Assembly (NCBI RefSeq): GCF_010389155.1
Contig: NC_057766.1
Location: 28,529,516 to 28,593,515 of the forward strand
DNA: 64,000 nucleotides
Source: Erigeron canadensis
Taxonomy: Eukaryota > Streptophyta > Magnoliopsida > Asterales > Asteraceae
Reading direction: 5' to 3'
Shown here: piece after piece, positions 47,489 to 61,910 of the stretch
Position numbering within the stretch: the first letter of the stretch is position 1
Layout: every line of letters begins with the position of its first letter
Program-made: the position numbers and the translations under genes
The notes under the pieces: generated by a model
Told to the model about the DNA's origin: nothing
What the model saw: only the letters and a program-made list of their open reading frames with translations
Databases searched by the model: none

Positions 47489-47667
47489 TTAGGCTATCTC
47501 CGATACTAGTATTTTTTTTGGTTTATATATTGTTGTAAGGATATGTAAAGATATTTGTATGGTTGGACGTAAAACTAAATTTTTTTAAGAATGTATAAAA
47601 ATTTTAAAGATTTGTAAAGATATGATGTGACAACACGCCTAAAGACGTCCTTAGCAAGATAGCCTAA
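47489..47667. mobile_element. Harbinger/Tourist-like miniature element, 173 bp
   Basis: The left end GGCTATCTCCGATACTAG (47492) and inverted right end GGCTATCTTGCTAAGGAC (47664) are terminal repeats shared with the element at 53873. Flanks are TTA on the left and TAA on the right, so the 3-bp target duplication is imperfect. Confidence 0.6.
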
Positions 47668-48566
47668 GAGATTCCCATTTTATGTGATCTTTAATCTTTT
47701 CACTAAACAAAATCAAATCAGAATCAAATGAGTGACAAACAAAAATCAAGCCCAAGTCAAACTCGGGAGCCTCAAATGAAAGATTTCGAGAGGGCCCCGT
47801 AAATCTATCTTTGAAATAAACTATATTAATTCGTGTATGTATATAGACGAAATTCCTTTGTTGTAACCAAACAAAACAAAACAAAGCAACAATCGATTTC
47901 CTCCATCTTTCCCAACATTTGCGCTGGTCCATCGATGTCTCTCTGATCGAATCTTCGTCTATCTATATTGTCCCTCCTTTAAGCTATCCGACATTTTTTT
48001 TATATGCATTTAACTTTTAGTAACAAAAAGTAATACTTACACTTTGTATATTTTCTAGTATACATTTGAGTTGAGAAGAATTCACGTTCCAATCGTATTA
48101 AGGAAACATCTTGGGTTAATTAAAATAAAAGGTCTAATTAGAATGCATAATCATAGCCAAAGACTCAATTACGTTCCTTGGTTAGCCTGGAAAAGGAACC
48201 GTTGTTGTAAATCTAGACGATAGGGATACTTCTACATCTTGGACGGGTGATGATGTAGATCAGTTAGCGTTGCAAGTTATAGCTTTTTGGTGAACTTTTC
48301 TTAGTTACTTTGGCGACTATTGTTGCTGTGATACAACCTTTTTGCTCTAAAATAATTGTTTGGTGTCTCATTTTGCACGACCATATAAAGAAGGCAGATA
48401 ATAAAACATAGTTAAATGAGAAATGGGGCCAGGAGAGGGAGGAGGTGGCAAGTTGGATATTAAAGAAAAAAGAGCTCGATCGAGAGGATTGGATTTTCAG
48501 CGGGTGATTTTTTCCCCCCACTTTTTATGGAGAGAAATTGGTGTATGTGAGTTTACATTGGAATGT

Positions 48567-48962
48567 ACGAGCATGGTATCCGCGCAATGCGGCGGCGGTG
48601 GTGTAGAAGACGGTCTAGTGGTGGCGGTGATGGTACTGTTGGTAGTGGTGACGGTATCAAGTGATGTAGGTTGATGTAATTGTGATAGTGAAAAGTTTAG
48701 AAGATAAGAGTTTAAAGTGTTAAGTATTAAAATAAGGGTTTATGATATAAATTAATTAATTAAGGACAAAGTTGATAATTTATAAAACACTTTCCATAGA
48801 AGGTTTTTATTAAAGGACAATTTGGTAAATTCCCTTGTTACATTTGAGTATAGATTAGTTCGGTACAAAGGTTGGGATTCTCTATCTTTAGTTTTAACTT
48901 TTAAGACCATTGTTTTAAAAAGCCCAAAACATAAATACACCTACCTTATATAATAGTGTAGA
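48567..48962 (-). mobile_element. Helitron-like element, CTCGT-end family, 396 bp
   Basis: The most complete copy of the family. On the minus strand it starts TCTACACTATTATATAAGG and ends GCCGCATTGCGCGGATACCA TGCTCGT. The inner sequence (TCACTATCACAATTACATCA, then ACACTTTAAACTC) matches the copy at 20389-20745. The 48423-48674 ORF overlaps its GC-rich end and is not a gene. Confidence 0.65.
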
Positions 48963-49264
48963 AATAGAACTAAGTTAACATACATTGCTCTGGTTACATG
49001 TAAATGTCTAAAAAATGATTAATATATTACATAAATTTTTATAGTTTCTAACAAATTTCATGTGTATTATATGTAATAAATTTTTAAATCTTATATATTA
49101 TATATATTCGAATATATATAAAAACATTTAAGTGTCATTTGAAATTTTTTGATTAATCAACCTACCTGACTTGAAAAAGACAAACCTTAGCTCTTTTTAG
49201 GAATGGAAGAGTGAATGAAAATTATTAGTAACACAGTAGATAAATTGATTTTCAGAAACTATTA

Positions 49265-49651
49265 GTACGTTTAGTTCAAGAAAACTCTCTTGTTTTCCAT
49301 TTTCATTTTCTAAGAAAACATGAAAAACAAGAAACGCGTTAAAATTGTAATTTTTTAGAAAAGTTTTCCTAGAAAATGAAAATTCCCTTTTCCAACTTTT
49401 GCACTAAAATTAGAAAACTGTTTTTTTCAGTTTTTGTTTTCACTTTTCTATTTTCTAAACCTAAAATTAGAAAACAAGTGAATTTGAACATGTTTTTTAG
49501 TTTTCTAAAATGAAAAAAAGAAAACTCCATCTTTTATTTTGAACGTGTTTTTAAAATTTTCAAGGGTTTTTTAGAAATGAAAAATCTTTTCATTTTCTAG
49601 AAAATTAAAAATGGAAAACTTAAAAACATTTTCCCCAACTAAACGCGTTCT
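49265..49651. repeat. Possible hAT-like miniature element
   Basis: The left end ACGTTTAGTTCAAGAAAA and inverted right end CGCGTTTAGTTGGGGAAAA are similar, and the inside is full of TTTTCTA/TAGAAAA words that pair across the centre. No target duplication could be read. The rest of the 46.7-50.2 kb spacer holds no gene I can support. Confidence 0.4.
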
Positions 49652-50293
49652 ATATATTATTTTTTTTGTTTTTGTTTTTAAAACCAAAGGAAGACAATCC
49701 AGCTACTTTTTGTTTCACTTTTTTGTATCTCATCATATTATCTATCATAAGTCATAACAAACCTTCCCTAGTTCCCTGTAGTATGGCTGGACCATCAGTT
49801 AATATATATGGCGGCAACAGCCAGCAAGTATAGAAAAAAGTCAAAAACCAAAGTTTTACTTGGACCAGTTTTATGTTTTACTTGGACCACTTAGAATTTA
49901 GAACAAGTCAAAAGCTCCTTGAACAAGAAACTTTTTAATACTTGTCAAACTTTAGAGATCTCGTCGATATACACATTTTTACCATAAAGAAGATATCATT
50001 TTATAAAAGATGCAATCTTTATGCGACACGTATAAAGTGAGAACTAAAGTGTCACTTTGTTAGGCTATGCACATCATCATCTTTTAATTAATTAAAATTA
50101 AAAAGAATGTGGTTTGTATCATTTGGGGATACACTGGTGTTGCCCAAATTCCCAACACAACAAAGTCAAAATAGGCAGTATTTTAAAGATATCATATTTT
50201 GGTTACATCCATTGACCAATAATGATACACAACAATATATATACAAGTAACTTATGGGACATGGTTAGCATACCAAAATAACAAATTCTAACT

Positions 50294-51193
50294 ATGCCTA
50301 GTGTTTCAAAATTTAGCATCAAAAACCAAACAAAATCTATTAGTTTGCCTTGTAGATCACATCCGACGACGTATGAAATCGAAGAATTGCTTAACAAGAT
50401 CAAGACGGAAGCAACGTCTCCAACGATGTATAGTGGTTTGTCGCATCTTACAAGATTGTATAAATGCATGAACAATCTTTTAACTTCATCAACCACCCAA
50501 GTTTTGATGTCTCATGAACAGAAAAAGAAATGGGTCGATGAGTTAGTAGACGAATCGGTCAAGTTCTTGGATATATGTAGGAGTATAAGTGATATGATAT
50601 TAGAATTTAAAGATCATAGTAGAGATCTTTATTCTTGTTTAAGGAGGAAAAAGGGAGATATGATTAGTGTTAGCATTATGAAATATAATTGCTTTAGAAA
50701 AAAAATGAAAAAAGATGTTAGAGGTTTGATATCGAGTTTGAAGCAAGTAGATAACATGATCACTAGTGGTGATGGTGGTTTGGTCGTGATTGATTCGGAT
50801 AATCACCAACTTGCAGCCATGATCAGGGCGGTTATAGGAGTCGGTGAAGTGACTATTTTGGTTCTTGAGTCTTTGTTGATGTTCTTCTGCGTGCCGGTTT
50901 CAAAGCCAAATAAATGGTCACTTGTGGTGTCAAAGTTGACACACAAAGGGATGGTGACATATGAAGATCAGCACGAACATCGGATGCTTGTGAATGAATG
51001 TGAACAATTTGATGATGCATTGAGAATATTATGTAAAAACGGATCGACGTGTGAAGTTGGGAATGTAGAGATTGCGCAATGTAGACTGGAGAGACTTGAG
51101 GCTGAGATCGAAACCATGGAGAGTGGGTTGGAGTCCTTGTTTAGACACTTGGTTCAAACACGAGTTTCTCTTCTTAATATCATCTCCCAGTAA
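50294..51193 (+). CDS. DUF241 family protein (299 aa, single exon)
   Basis: DUF241 is a plant-specific family without an established biochemical role. The protein starts MPSVSKFSIKNQTKSISLPC followed by RSHPTTYEIEELLNKIK, the typical family opening (SISLP, then RSHP). Further family marks are LSHLTRLYKCMNNLL, KWVDELVDESVKFLDICRSI and CLRRKKGD. The middle has one hydrophobic stretch (VTILVLESLLMFFCVPVS, about 195-212). The C-terminus is helical and heptad-rich (ECEQFDDALRIL, then LERLEAEIETMESGLESLFR) and ends at TAA 51191-51193. Length is normal and no intron is present, as usual for the family. A TATATATA run about 55 bp upstream could be the TATA region. It stands alone among mobile elements, with no adjacent gene within 4 kb. 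Confidence 0.93.
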   Translation: MPSVSKFSIKNQTKSISLPCRSHPTTYEIEELLNKIKTEATSPTMYSGLSHLTRLYKCMNNLLTSSTTQVLMSHEQKKKWVDELVDESVKFLDICRSISDMILEFKDHSRDLYSCLRRKKGDMISVSIMKYNCFRKKMKKDVRGLISSLKQVDNMITSGDGGLVVIDSDNHQLAAMIRAVIGVGEVTILVLESLLMFFCVPVSKPNKWSLVVSKLTHKGMVTYEDQHEHRMLVNECEQFDDALRILCKNGSTCEVGNVEIAQCRLERLEAEIETMESGLESLFRHLVQTRVSLLNIISQ

Positions 51194-52239
51194 AGAATAA
51201 TTGATCTTTTTAGTTAGAAAATCATGTATAAGTATCAAGACTTTTAGCTGATATACTTATGCTTACATGTTTTTGTTTTAGTAAAGATTGTATATAATGA
51301 GAATTTGTAGTTATTATGCAAGTAAAGAAATATAGTTCTTTTGATTGATTATTTGTTTGATCCTCTAAAAGCCTTGTATAAGCTTAAATTCATTAGTAGT
51401 TACTATGCTTGTTTTAATGTTTCAAATTGTAATTAGCATGTCCATTGAATCAATAATTAGGCTTATTTTTTCAAAAAGTTAAAAATAAAAAAAATTAGGT
51501 CACGTAACTATTAAATTTGCCCACTCATATAAAAGTCACTATATAGAATTTGCAGAAATTTTTAAAATTGTCCACTCATATAAAAGTCAAATGAAGTCAG
51601 TCCATATCCAGTCGAACTTCATGCTAATCTGACCCACTAACTAGTTTTCAAATGTAAATACTTTTTTCAGATACAGTACTACTAGCTAATTAAACCGGGT
51701 TCAACTGGGCTTATTAATAAAAGTTTCATAATATTAAGTTACGTTGATGTTTAATAATTATGAGATAGTTTGTCCATACTCATAACCTCAAAATAGTATA
51801 CCTTTTATTTCGAATAAATATAATTAACTTATTAACCCGTATAATATGCGGATAAATTGAAAAAAAAAATAATTTATAATGTCATAACAATTATCTTTTA
51901 TTTAATATACTGAGACTGATTGATAATAATAAGACAATAAAAAGATGGTGATACTATTTTTGAAAATTGACATATAATCTTTTCAAGAAGAAAATAAATT
52001 AGATATTACACTTTAATTTACATGAAACTTAAGCTAAAAAAGAAATAAATCATAAATCAATTAGAAAAATGATTAAACTTTAAATAGGGTGACGTCATAA
52101 ATCAAGACAACAAAAAAGATATATAATTAACATAAAAAAGTCTAACAATGACAAGTAAGCAATGTTTAAAAATCAATGACGTAACAAGAATTTTGTTTTA
52201 TTTATATAACAGATTAGTAAGTTCTACGGCAAATCTACA

Positions 52240-52725
52240 CTTATCAATAGGGGTGTAAATGAGTCAATCCTGCTTGCAAATTAATCAAATTCGATTCGGA
52301 AAAAAGCTCGTTACGAGCCGAGCCTAAACGAGCTCGAGTCGAATTCGAGCTTAACTATTGACTCGTTCACTAATCGAGCTCGAGCTCGAACTTCGAATAC
52401 ATAACTCGAATAAGCTCGCGAGCCTAAACGAACTTTCATATATAATTATAATATAATACTATAATAATATTTATGCATATTAATTAATATATTATAGACT
52501 AACGAGCTTTTTTCATTAACTTTTAATATCTGAGCTTAGTTAATTTACCGAACTCAAGCCCGAGCTCGATTTGGTAGAGTTTTTTTTGTCAAACGAGCCG
52601 AGCTCGAGTCGAGCTCGAGCTTTTTTAACATATCACGAGCCGAGTTCGAGCATAAACAATAAGGTTCGATCGAGTTTGACCACGAGTCGATCTCGGCTCG
52701 GCTCATTTACACCCCTACTTATCAA
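52240..52725. mobile_element. hAT-type miniature element, 470 bp, rich in CGAGCTCGAG
   Basis: The element (52248-52717) starts TAGGGGTGTAAATGAGTC and ends, inverted, TAGGGGTGTAAATGAGCCGA. It is flanked by CTTATCAA on both sides (52240-52247 and 52718-52725). The inside repeats AGCTCGAGTCGAGCTCGAGC-type words. It appears to have landed beside or in the Helitron-like copy ending at 52994. Confidence 0.9.
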
Positions 52726-52729
52726 CTTT

Positions 52730-52994
52730 GAACTTAAAATTTCAATATTGATTTTAAGTTTCAACAATGTACACATTCTATTGCATGATGTACCATACAT
52801 CATAGCCACATTACATCAATAACTTTCATTATCCACCGGCGTCATCAACACCACCACCAATCTCCGCCGCCGCTACCGCCACCACCGCTGCTATTGCCAC
52901 CACCACCCGTCACCGCCACCACCGCCGTAGCCATTACGTCACCGCCACCGCTGCCACCTCCATCACCGCCGCAATGCGCGGGTACCGTTCTCGT
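52730..52994 (+). mobile_element. Helitron-like element, CTCGT-end family, 3' part
   Basis: It ends GCCGCAATGCGCGGGTACCG TTCTCGT after a long CCACCACCGCC-rich stretch. The AAATTTCAATATTGATTTTA words near 52740 recur just after the copy at 14583. The 5' end was not found and may lie left of the hAT insertion. The short ORFs here come from the CCACCG repeats. Confidence 0.55.
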
Positions 52995-53869
52995 TATGTA
53001 TAAATCAAATAAAGATTTCATTCTAAAAGCAATTATTGACGATAAAGTATCCAACCACCAAACTTATATGCATATTAACTTTGTGATTATCATTTCATGA
53101 GATCGAGGAACTTGAGATTATTAGGTCTTGGTTCAAAATTGGGTCTGAGCAAAATGCTCTTCGGGCTAGAAATAGGAGTTTTTTTGATAAATTCGAATCT
53201 TCTTTGAATTAGAGATGCGTATATGAAAGAGTGACAATGCTATCGAGCTTATATTTACCATTAGGATAAAAGTTTGGACACCCAACACGATATAAGTTAA
53301 TTCGTGCAATATAAAATTACAACAGCATGACAACATACAACCAAATGTATGTGACTAATTGAAATAATATAGTATATTCGGTAAAGTTAAAACTTACCAT
53401 CCAACACAAACTTCTTCCCATGTGGCTAAAAGAGTAATCATAAATCATTAGGTAAAGAGAAATGATATTAATATCACATTTCTTAATTAATTTACCTTAT
53501 GCATTAAATGTTTATTCAGTATTTTGTAATATTTGTATTGTGTGGTAAATTAATAAGTTGTATCGTCCCTTAGGTAAAGTGATGACATATTTGTCTCCCG
53601 CAATTGAAGCTATTGAATATTTGCATAGTCACAATACGTGTACCAGATAAATGTTAAACAAATGTGATGAAAACTTTCGGCAAAAGCATGGGCTTTGTAC
53701 TTTTGTGTTGCAACTCTATTCTTGGAAAATATATAAGAGTTATTTTATCATTATTTATACTATATTATAAAACAATTATTTTTTATTTTCTCACAAAAAT
53801 TACACTTTCAGATATATTTCACTGCTATGTTTGATTTTCATTTGACCTAGATGTATGATTCTCCGTCAT

Positions 53870-54185
53870 TAAGGCTATCTCCAATACTAAGGATGTCCTT
53901 AGGCATCATTCAGCTGTCACATCATATTCTTACAAATCCTTAAAATCTTTTCAAATCCTTAAAATCCTTTAATTTTACCTCCAACCATACAAACATCCTT
54001 ACATATCCTTACATTTTTCACATCATTACCCATTAATGTAGGTAAAAGGTTATGGACATCCAAAACCATATCCTTGGTGAAGGATAAATAGGCTATGGAC
54101 AAGTAAGGACAAACATACTTCAATGCTATGAACAAGAAAGGATCTCGACGGATGTGCACAAACTTCTCCATTGGAGATAGCCTAA
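53870..54185. mobile_element. Harbinger/Tourist-like miniature element, 310 bp, TAA target site
   Basis: Left end GGCTATCTCCAATACTAAGG (53873) and inverted right end GGCTATCTCCAATGGAGAAG (54182) are flanked by TAA on both sides (53870-53872 and 54183-54185). The inside repeats AATCCTTAAAAT and CATCCTTACATATCC. It is the better copy of the family at 47492. Confidence 0.75.
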
Positions 54186-55129
54186 GTAGTTATTGTGTTA
54201 AAGGCCCGTTTTACTGGACTATATATGTAACGAAAAAGAACACAAATTCAAAATGACCATGGTTACATCAGTTTACTTGACGAGGCTTTTAATGCTAGGC
54301 TATTTGAAAGACACAGTGATGTTAACTATGAGGAGGTCGTGACTCGTGACAACTCTTGCTTCATCCAACTCTCTTTTTGATGTTCTTAACGTTAGAGAAA
54401 CAAAGAACATTTTTTATTGAGAATCTCTTAGTATATCGATAAGTTATATATCTTCCATGCATAAAATATTTGTTGTGATTCATATTTTGGTACCATTACC
54501 ACCTGCATCTAATATTTTAATTCTCGATTGAAGCTAAACAATGTTCTCGATTAGATAAATAAAAAATAAATAAATAAAAAATTTTGATGATGGAAAAAAA
54601 AAAAAATTTAAAATTGTGATTTAAAAAAAATTCTCGATTGAAGCTAAAGTGTCCATACATATCTCAAGAGGTGTGCTGTTAAATGGTGGGCATTACTTAT
54701 TTAAGTTTTGGAAATATGATTCTTTGCACCATTGTTGCTTCTTTAGAAAATGTAAGTGGCATTGTTGCATAATAATTTATGGTCATTTTCTCTGTCTTTT
54801 ATTTATTTATTCATATGTTTGTTTGTCAGGTAGCTTTTGGGGCACCCATGGACGTGGATCGTTTATTGTCGTAAAATAGTTTAAGAAGGCTTATGAATTA
54901 TGATGTCTAATTTGTTGTTTAGCAAGTCTTATGTTCACATCTTGCTTGTGAAGATAGATAAAAGTACCGCCCGTTTCCTCTTCTAAAGTTCATGATAACT
55001 TAATTTTCCTTATGGTCTTGTGTATCCAGATTTTCCAAATTTTGTGGTGTTGGAACCATGTTAGTGATCATGTATCATTCTTGATATGATAATTGATGAT
55101 AATTGAAATTCATATGTCTAGTAAATATA

Positions 55130-55560
55130 TAATGGGCTTATTTACTCTTAAAGACGTAGTATAGGATTTCTCATTAGGTGATTATAAGTTTGTAACTAAG
55201 AGGACTAATGGTGCACACATTAAACACCAAAGGGGTTTAATGTGTAAATACTCTCCTTATATATAGAGAGTTATTAACCCTAAGTTAAGGTGAATCATTA
55301 CACACATAATACCCTAATTTCCGTATGTTTTCTCCTCTCTAATTCGTGCATTAAGTTACAGCCGAATTATTCATCTCATTATTACTCAATCACCTTGTTT
55401 TGGAAACCCGAAATTAATAGCAATTATGCTTCATGCTCTTACATGTTCCACGGTACGATATGGGATGTTTTATCATTTGAATCGAATAATGTTTATTATA
55501 ACATGTGTTCCTTTTGCTTTGGCTAATTGTTTTTGTGCTTTTGCTGTTGTAGAGGTTAGG
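55130..55560 (+). repeat. Possible retrotransposon LTR remnant
   Basis: CTCCTTATATATAGAGAG (55253-55270) is TATA-like. The flanking GGTGCACACATTAAACACC and GGGTTTAATGTG form an imperfect inverted pair, as in some copia LTRs. No second LTR or coding domain was found. The rest of 54.2-56.6 kb holds no recognised gene, only a (TTA)n run at 56279-56303. Confidence 0.25.
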
Positions 55561-56599
55561 TTGGTTAGTTGTTTCGACCATGTTTTCAAGCTTAGTGCTT
55601 TTTGATATCTGTCATTGTTTTTGCGTGCGACATTCCTATCCTAACAAACCTTAGCATTAATCGGTATTATATGGTTTGACTAGAGTTCATGATAGTATGT
55701 AAGTCTTGGGTTGACTTTTCGAGATGATAACCCAATGGAGTTTTCTCTTAAATTCTCTGCGATCACATTCTACTCGGACTACTCGGACTTTAATAAGGCC
55801 GTGGGGTTAAATCTTACAAAAATTTACCACTTTACCAGCCATCTCAAATTAAAATTGAAAACAAAATTGAAATATAAATATCAAGGGCAAGAGTAAGAGT
55901 AAGAAACAACTTATCTCTTTACCCATAATACTTTACAAGATCCGCCATGTGATATTGTGATGTATCCCTATTTCAGACTTCACTTTCCATCATAATTCTT
56001 GGAAAGTAAATACAAGATCAACATCTCTTGGTTTTCTGGGATTTGTTTATATCATTTATACCTACTCTAAAAATTCATTCCAAATAGCTCAAATAATAGA
56101 CACCTACCAAAGTTACAACGTAAAAAGTCTCTTTTTTCTTTTCCTAATAGTTCTTTTTTTTTTTTCCCCGAACATTACCTAATAGGTTTTTACCTTATTC
56201 AAATATTGATGATTTTTTTAGTTGATATATGTTTCCGTTTAACCCGTTTCAATATTTTTGCTTACCTTTAGGTTTATTTTATTATTATTATTATTATTAT
56301 TATTATAATTTTTTGAACGATAACATTAAGAATACGTATTAAAACTTAATATTATAAAAACTCTATATTCTTTTACATTACATGATACTAGCTAATTATA
56401 TTCCTTTACATTGCATGATACTAGCTTTTAGTGGTCTAACGGATGAAGGGTGTAGTGTCATTTTTTAAAAATTTTTTTTGCAAGTTTTGACAACAAGATA
56501 ATCAAATTAATTTACGACACGTGACAAAACTTACATCAAATGATATTGGCTGCCAACCAAAAGGTTTTTCAATCAAGATACGCCTTGTCTAAGTGCCAT

Positions 56600-57660
56600 T
56601 TTATATCTAAGAGTAAAAAAAAACCATTTTCCCTGAAAGAAGTAACTTTGGGCAAAAGAATTAAATTTAGCTAAGTTAAAAAGTAGCTACTTTTTCATAT
56701 ATCCAGTAAAACTTTTTGAAGCAACTTCTCGGCTATATCTTTTTTTTTTTTTTTTTTTTAACAAGTATGTTGCTAGCTGCATACTTCTACCATGATTTTT
56801 AGGGGTGAGATTTTATATTCACACACGGAAGATTGTGAGAGGAAAATTTAGAATCAAGTTGCTTCTAGCAGCATTTTTGTTTCCCTTTTATTTATTTATT
56901 TATATATTTTATATCTATATTATATTATGTGTATGTATCTAAAACTGAGATTTTAACCTCACACAATTATCTTATCTAACAACACCAAAACCTTTACAAA
57001 CTTACTCTTACAAAACCACCAAACATAACCATGCGACTCCTTGTCTCCTCCGTACAACAGGTGAAGCGTGATGTTGTGGTCTATGTGCACGTGAATATAA
57101 ATTTTATATCCAACTTTTTAAAAAACCCTCATTTTTTCTCATCAAAAATAAAATAACTTTGGGCAAAAAAAAACCTAGCTAAGATACAAAGTAGCTCCCT
57201 TTTTTCATATATCAAGACAGAATCTCTTTAAAACAGAGTCGACACGAAGTAGGTTTTCAAGTATGATTTTTCCAAGCAACCAGTCAGATCATGGCTAGAT
57301 ATCTTTTCTTTTTTTTTAAAAAAAATGAAAATTTACATAAGGTGTGTATATATCCAGGAATTGACATTTTAACCACACAAAATTATCTTATCCAACAACA
57401 CCAAAATCTTATACAACACTTACTCCTACAAAACCACCCAACAGAACTATGTTGGCTCCCTGTCTCCTTACACCCGGTAAAGTGTGGTCTAGGTGGGCCT
57501 GAATATACATTTTATATCCTATAGTCAAAAACCCTCCTGTTTCCCTCTCATCAGAAAAGAAGTAATTTGGGCAAAAGTAATCTAAGATATAATGTAGACG
57601 GAATTTTTGTCCAAGCAACTTCTCAGGCCAGATCTGGATATCTTATATTCTTTAGTTTTT
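56600..57660. repeat. Tandem duplication, about 2.3 diverged copies
   Basis: AACTTTGGGCAAAA begins units at 56644 and 57155, and a partial third at about 57564. Matching landmarks include CACACAATTATCTTATCTAA against CACAAAATTATCTTATCCAA, and CTTACTCTTACAAAACCACC against CTTACTCCTACAAAACCACC. Unit length is 510 then 410 bp because of indels. No reading frame is kept, so the repeat is probably non-coding. Confidence 0.75.
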
Positions 57661-57738
57661 GTATATTTATATTATTAAGTGTGTGTATCTCTTGATGGCA
57701 CTAAATCAACCATAATGAAAGAAAAACCTAGCAGCATT

Positions 57739-57770
57739 ATATTATATATATATATATATATATATATTAT
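57739..57770. repeat. (TA)n microsatellite
   Basis: A run of about 14 TA units in AT-rich sequence. Confidence 0.85.
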
Positions 57771-58189
57771 TTTCATGTAACAAATTATGTTTTTTATATA
57801 TGTTTATAATAGTCTAATATTTTAAAGTTTTTGGTTGAAAAGTTTATATTTTTTGAATGATATTTGGTTTTATAAATGATATTTGATTTTTTTTACTATT
57901 ATTTTTCACTAAATATAAATATTTTATATTTTTTACTTAGTGCGCTTTTTTTTTTTCTGGACGTGCCCTTTTTTTGCGACTCTCGCCTTCGCCGTATTTG
58001 GGGTCTTTGCACTTTGAAGTTGCCTTCGTTTTTGACAACTATGGCATTTGCTATATGTTTGTCACCCAACATTTTTGTTGTTGTGCTAATATTATTTGCA
58101 AAGTATAACACTTAACCGTATATCTTCAAAATTATAAGCTTTTGTGAATTAAATATATGAAGATCTAATATTGATAACATTATAAATCC

Positions 58190-58223
58190 TATGTCCAGTG
58201 TTGGACACGGGTCAAAAATCTAG
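58190..58223 (+). mobile_element. Helitron 3' end, plus orientation
   Basis: GTCCAGTGTTGGAC forms a hairpin; CACGGGTCAAAAATCTAG follows and the next base is T. Hairpin plus CTAG before T is a standard Helitron terminus. The 5' end was not identified. Confidence 0.6.
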
Positions 58224-58224
58224 T

Positions 58225-60440
<2,216 letters not shown>

Positions 60441-61060
60441 AATAAATTTTTATAAGATAAAAAGTATTTTTATACAATAATATTATAATTTATAAATACT
60501 TATATAAATATTATTCGTATTTTTAAGGTAGTATTTTTAAAAATTTATATATGTATTATTAAATTTATGTAGTAGTGATATTTTTTTACATTAAATAATA
60601 TTAAACTTTACAAGATAAAATTAGATTTTTATATTAAAAATGAATTTACTAAGTAGTAATAAACTTTATAAGTATTAATAATCTTTTATAAAACTTTAAA
60701 CAACTTTTATATGATACGAAGTAATTAGTAACAATAATATTATCAGTGTAATAATAATAATCAGTATAGTTTTATAAATATAATAAATTTAACAACAATA
60801 ATAATGATATTAAAGATAGTTTTGAAATACATTATAATAATTTTAATAATTAGAGAATAATTATAAAAGATTTAGTTTTATCAAAACTTGAATTACAATG
60901 AAATTCCAAACTTCCCATGAGATATATGAAGGAATCTTGAATTGGAATTTGAAGGATTCCAATTCTAATTCCAATTCCATACGAACCAAAAACTAATGGA
61001 ATGGAATCTGAATTCAATTCTGCCAATCAAATAAGATATGGAATGAAATTCAGATCTCAA

Positions 61061-61100
61061 CTAGATTTTAGATCTGTGTCCAACACTTGACATTATACTT
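61061..61100 (-). mobile_element. Helitron 3' end, minus orientation (first)
   Basis: On the minus strand GTCAAGTGTTGGACAC is followed by AGATCTAAAATCTAG, then T. The body extends to the right; its inner sequence (GTCATAAAAGCTTATAATTT) matches the copy at 62406. Confidence 0.6.
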
Positions 61101-61380
61101 ACGATATTATCAATATTAGATCTTCATACATTTAAGTCATAAAAGCTTATAATTTAAAAAGATATACGGTTTCAAGTGTTATAATTTGCAAGTTGTAGTA
61201 CAATAATCATAAGTTCGATGCTACAATAATTCCTCTATTATAGAATTATTTGAAACAAGTTGTACTCATAATGTGATATTATTATGAAAAATAATTAAGA
61301 ATTAAATTATAAACATATTTGTGATCGTTTACTTGACATGATGCGGACCCATAACACGAATAGGTTTATTTTCAATCATC

Positions 61381-61471
61381 TGTCTCATGTTATGTGATTC
61401 ATATTGTTCTGCGATCGTCTCATGTTATGTGATTCCTATTGTTCTGCGATCGTCTCATGTTATGTGATTCC
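61381..61471. repeat. 35-bp minisatellite, about 2.7 copies
   Basis: TCGTCTCATGTTATGTGATT followed by CCTATTGTTCTGCGA is repeated in tandem with one or two changes. A single related unit occurs at 63060 in the neighbouring Helitron-like copy. Confidence 0.85.
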
Positions 61472-61838
61472 TATTATGTTTAGGATAAAAATGTTGTATA
61501 TCGTCATATGTTATTATGCTTGGGATAGATATATAAAGTTTATATTGTGTTTATATTAAATATACAATTAAATATTAATATTTATAATCTATAAGCTAAA
61601 AATAAATATAAAATAAGTATTTAGGGCTAAAAAGTGTAAATTATTGATGAAAAACAAAAAAGTGTAAATTAATTAGACTTTTTCTACAAGTATTAATATA
61701 AATACTAATATAATATTATTTGGATAATGATTATTAGGATTTTTAATTTATAGTTAAATTCAATGATGAAATCAGCGATAGTCAATTTGAAAAATTGAAT
61801 GATTTGATTGGTTAATGAGTCATTAGTTCAACTGTCTT

Positions 61839-61867
<29 letters not shown>

Positions 61868-61870
<3 letters not shown>

Positions 61871-61910
61871 GATTTTAGACCCGTGTCAAATACACGGGTT
61901 TTACAGCATT
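61868..61910 (-). mobile_element. Helitron-like 3' end, minus orientation (second, altered)
   Basis: On the minus strand AACCCGTGTATTTGACACGG GTCTAAAATCTA shows the hairpin and tail, but CTAG has become CTAT and it abuts a TA microsatellite. Confidence 0.45.

Noticed and set aside
52845..53100. Gly-rich and Pro-rich small proteins on opposite strands.
   Set aside because: Both are readings of the CCACCG-rich end of a Helitron-like element.
54649..54879. A possible short exon (ending GSFWGTHGRGSFIVVK).
   Set aside because: I could not link it to any family or to flanking exons with matching splice phase.
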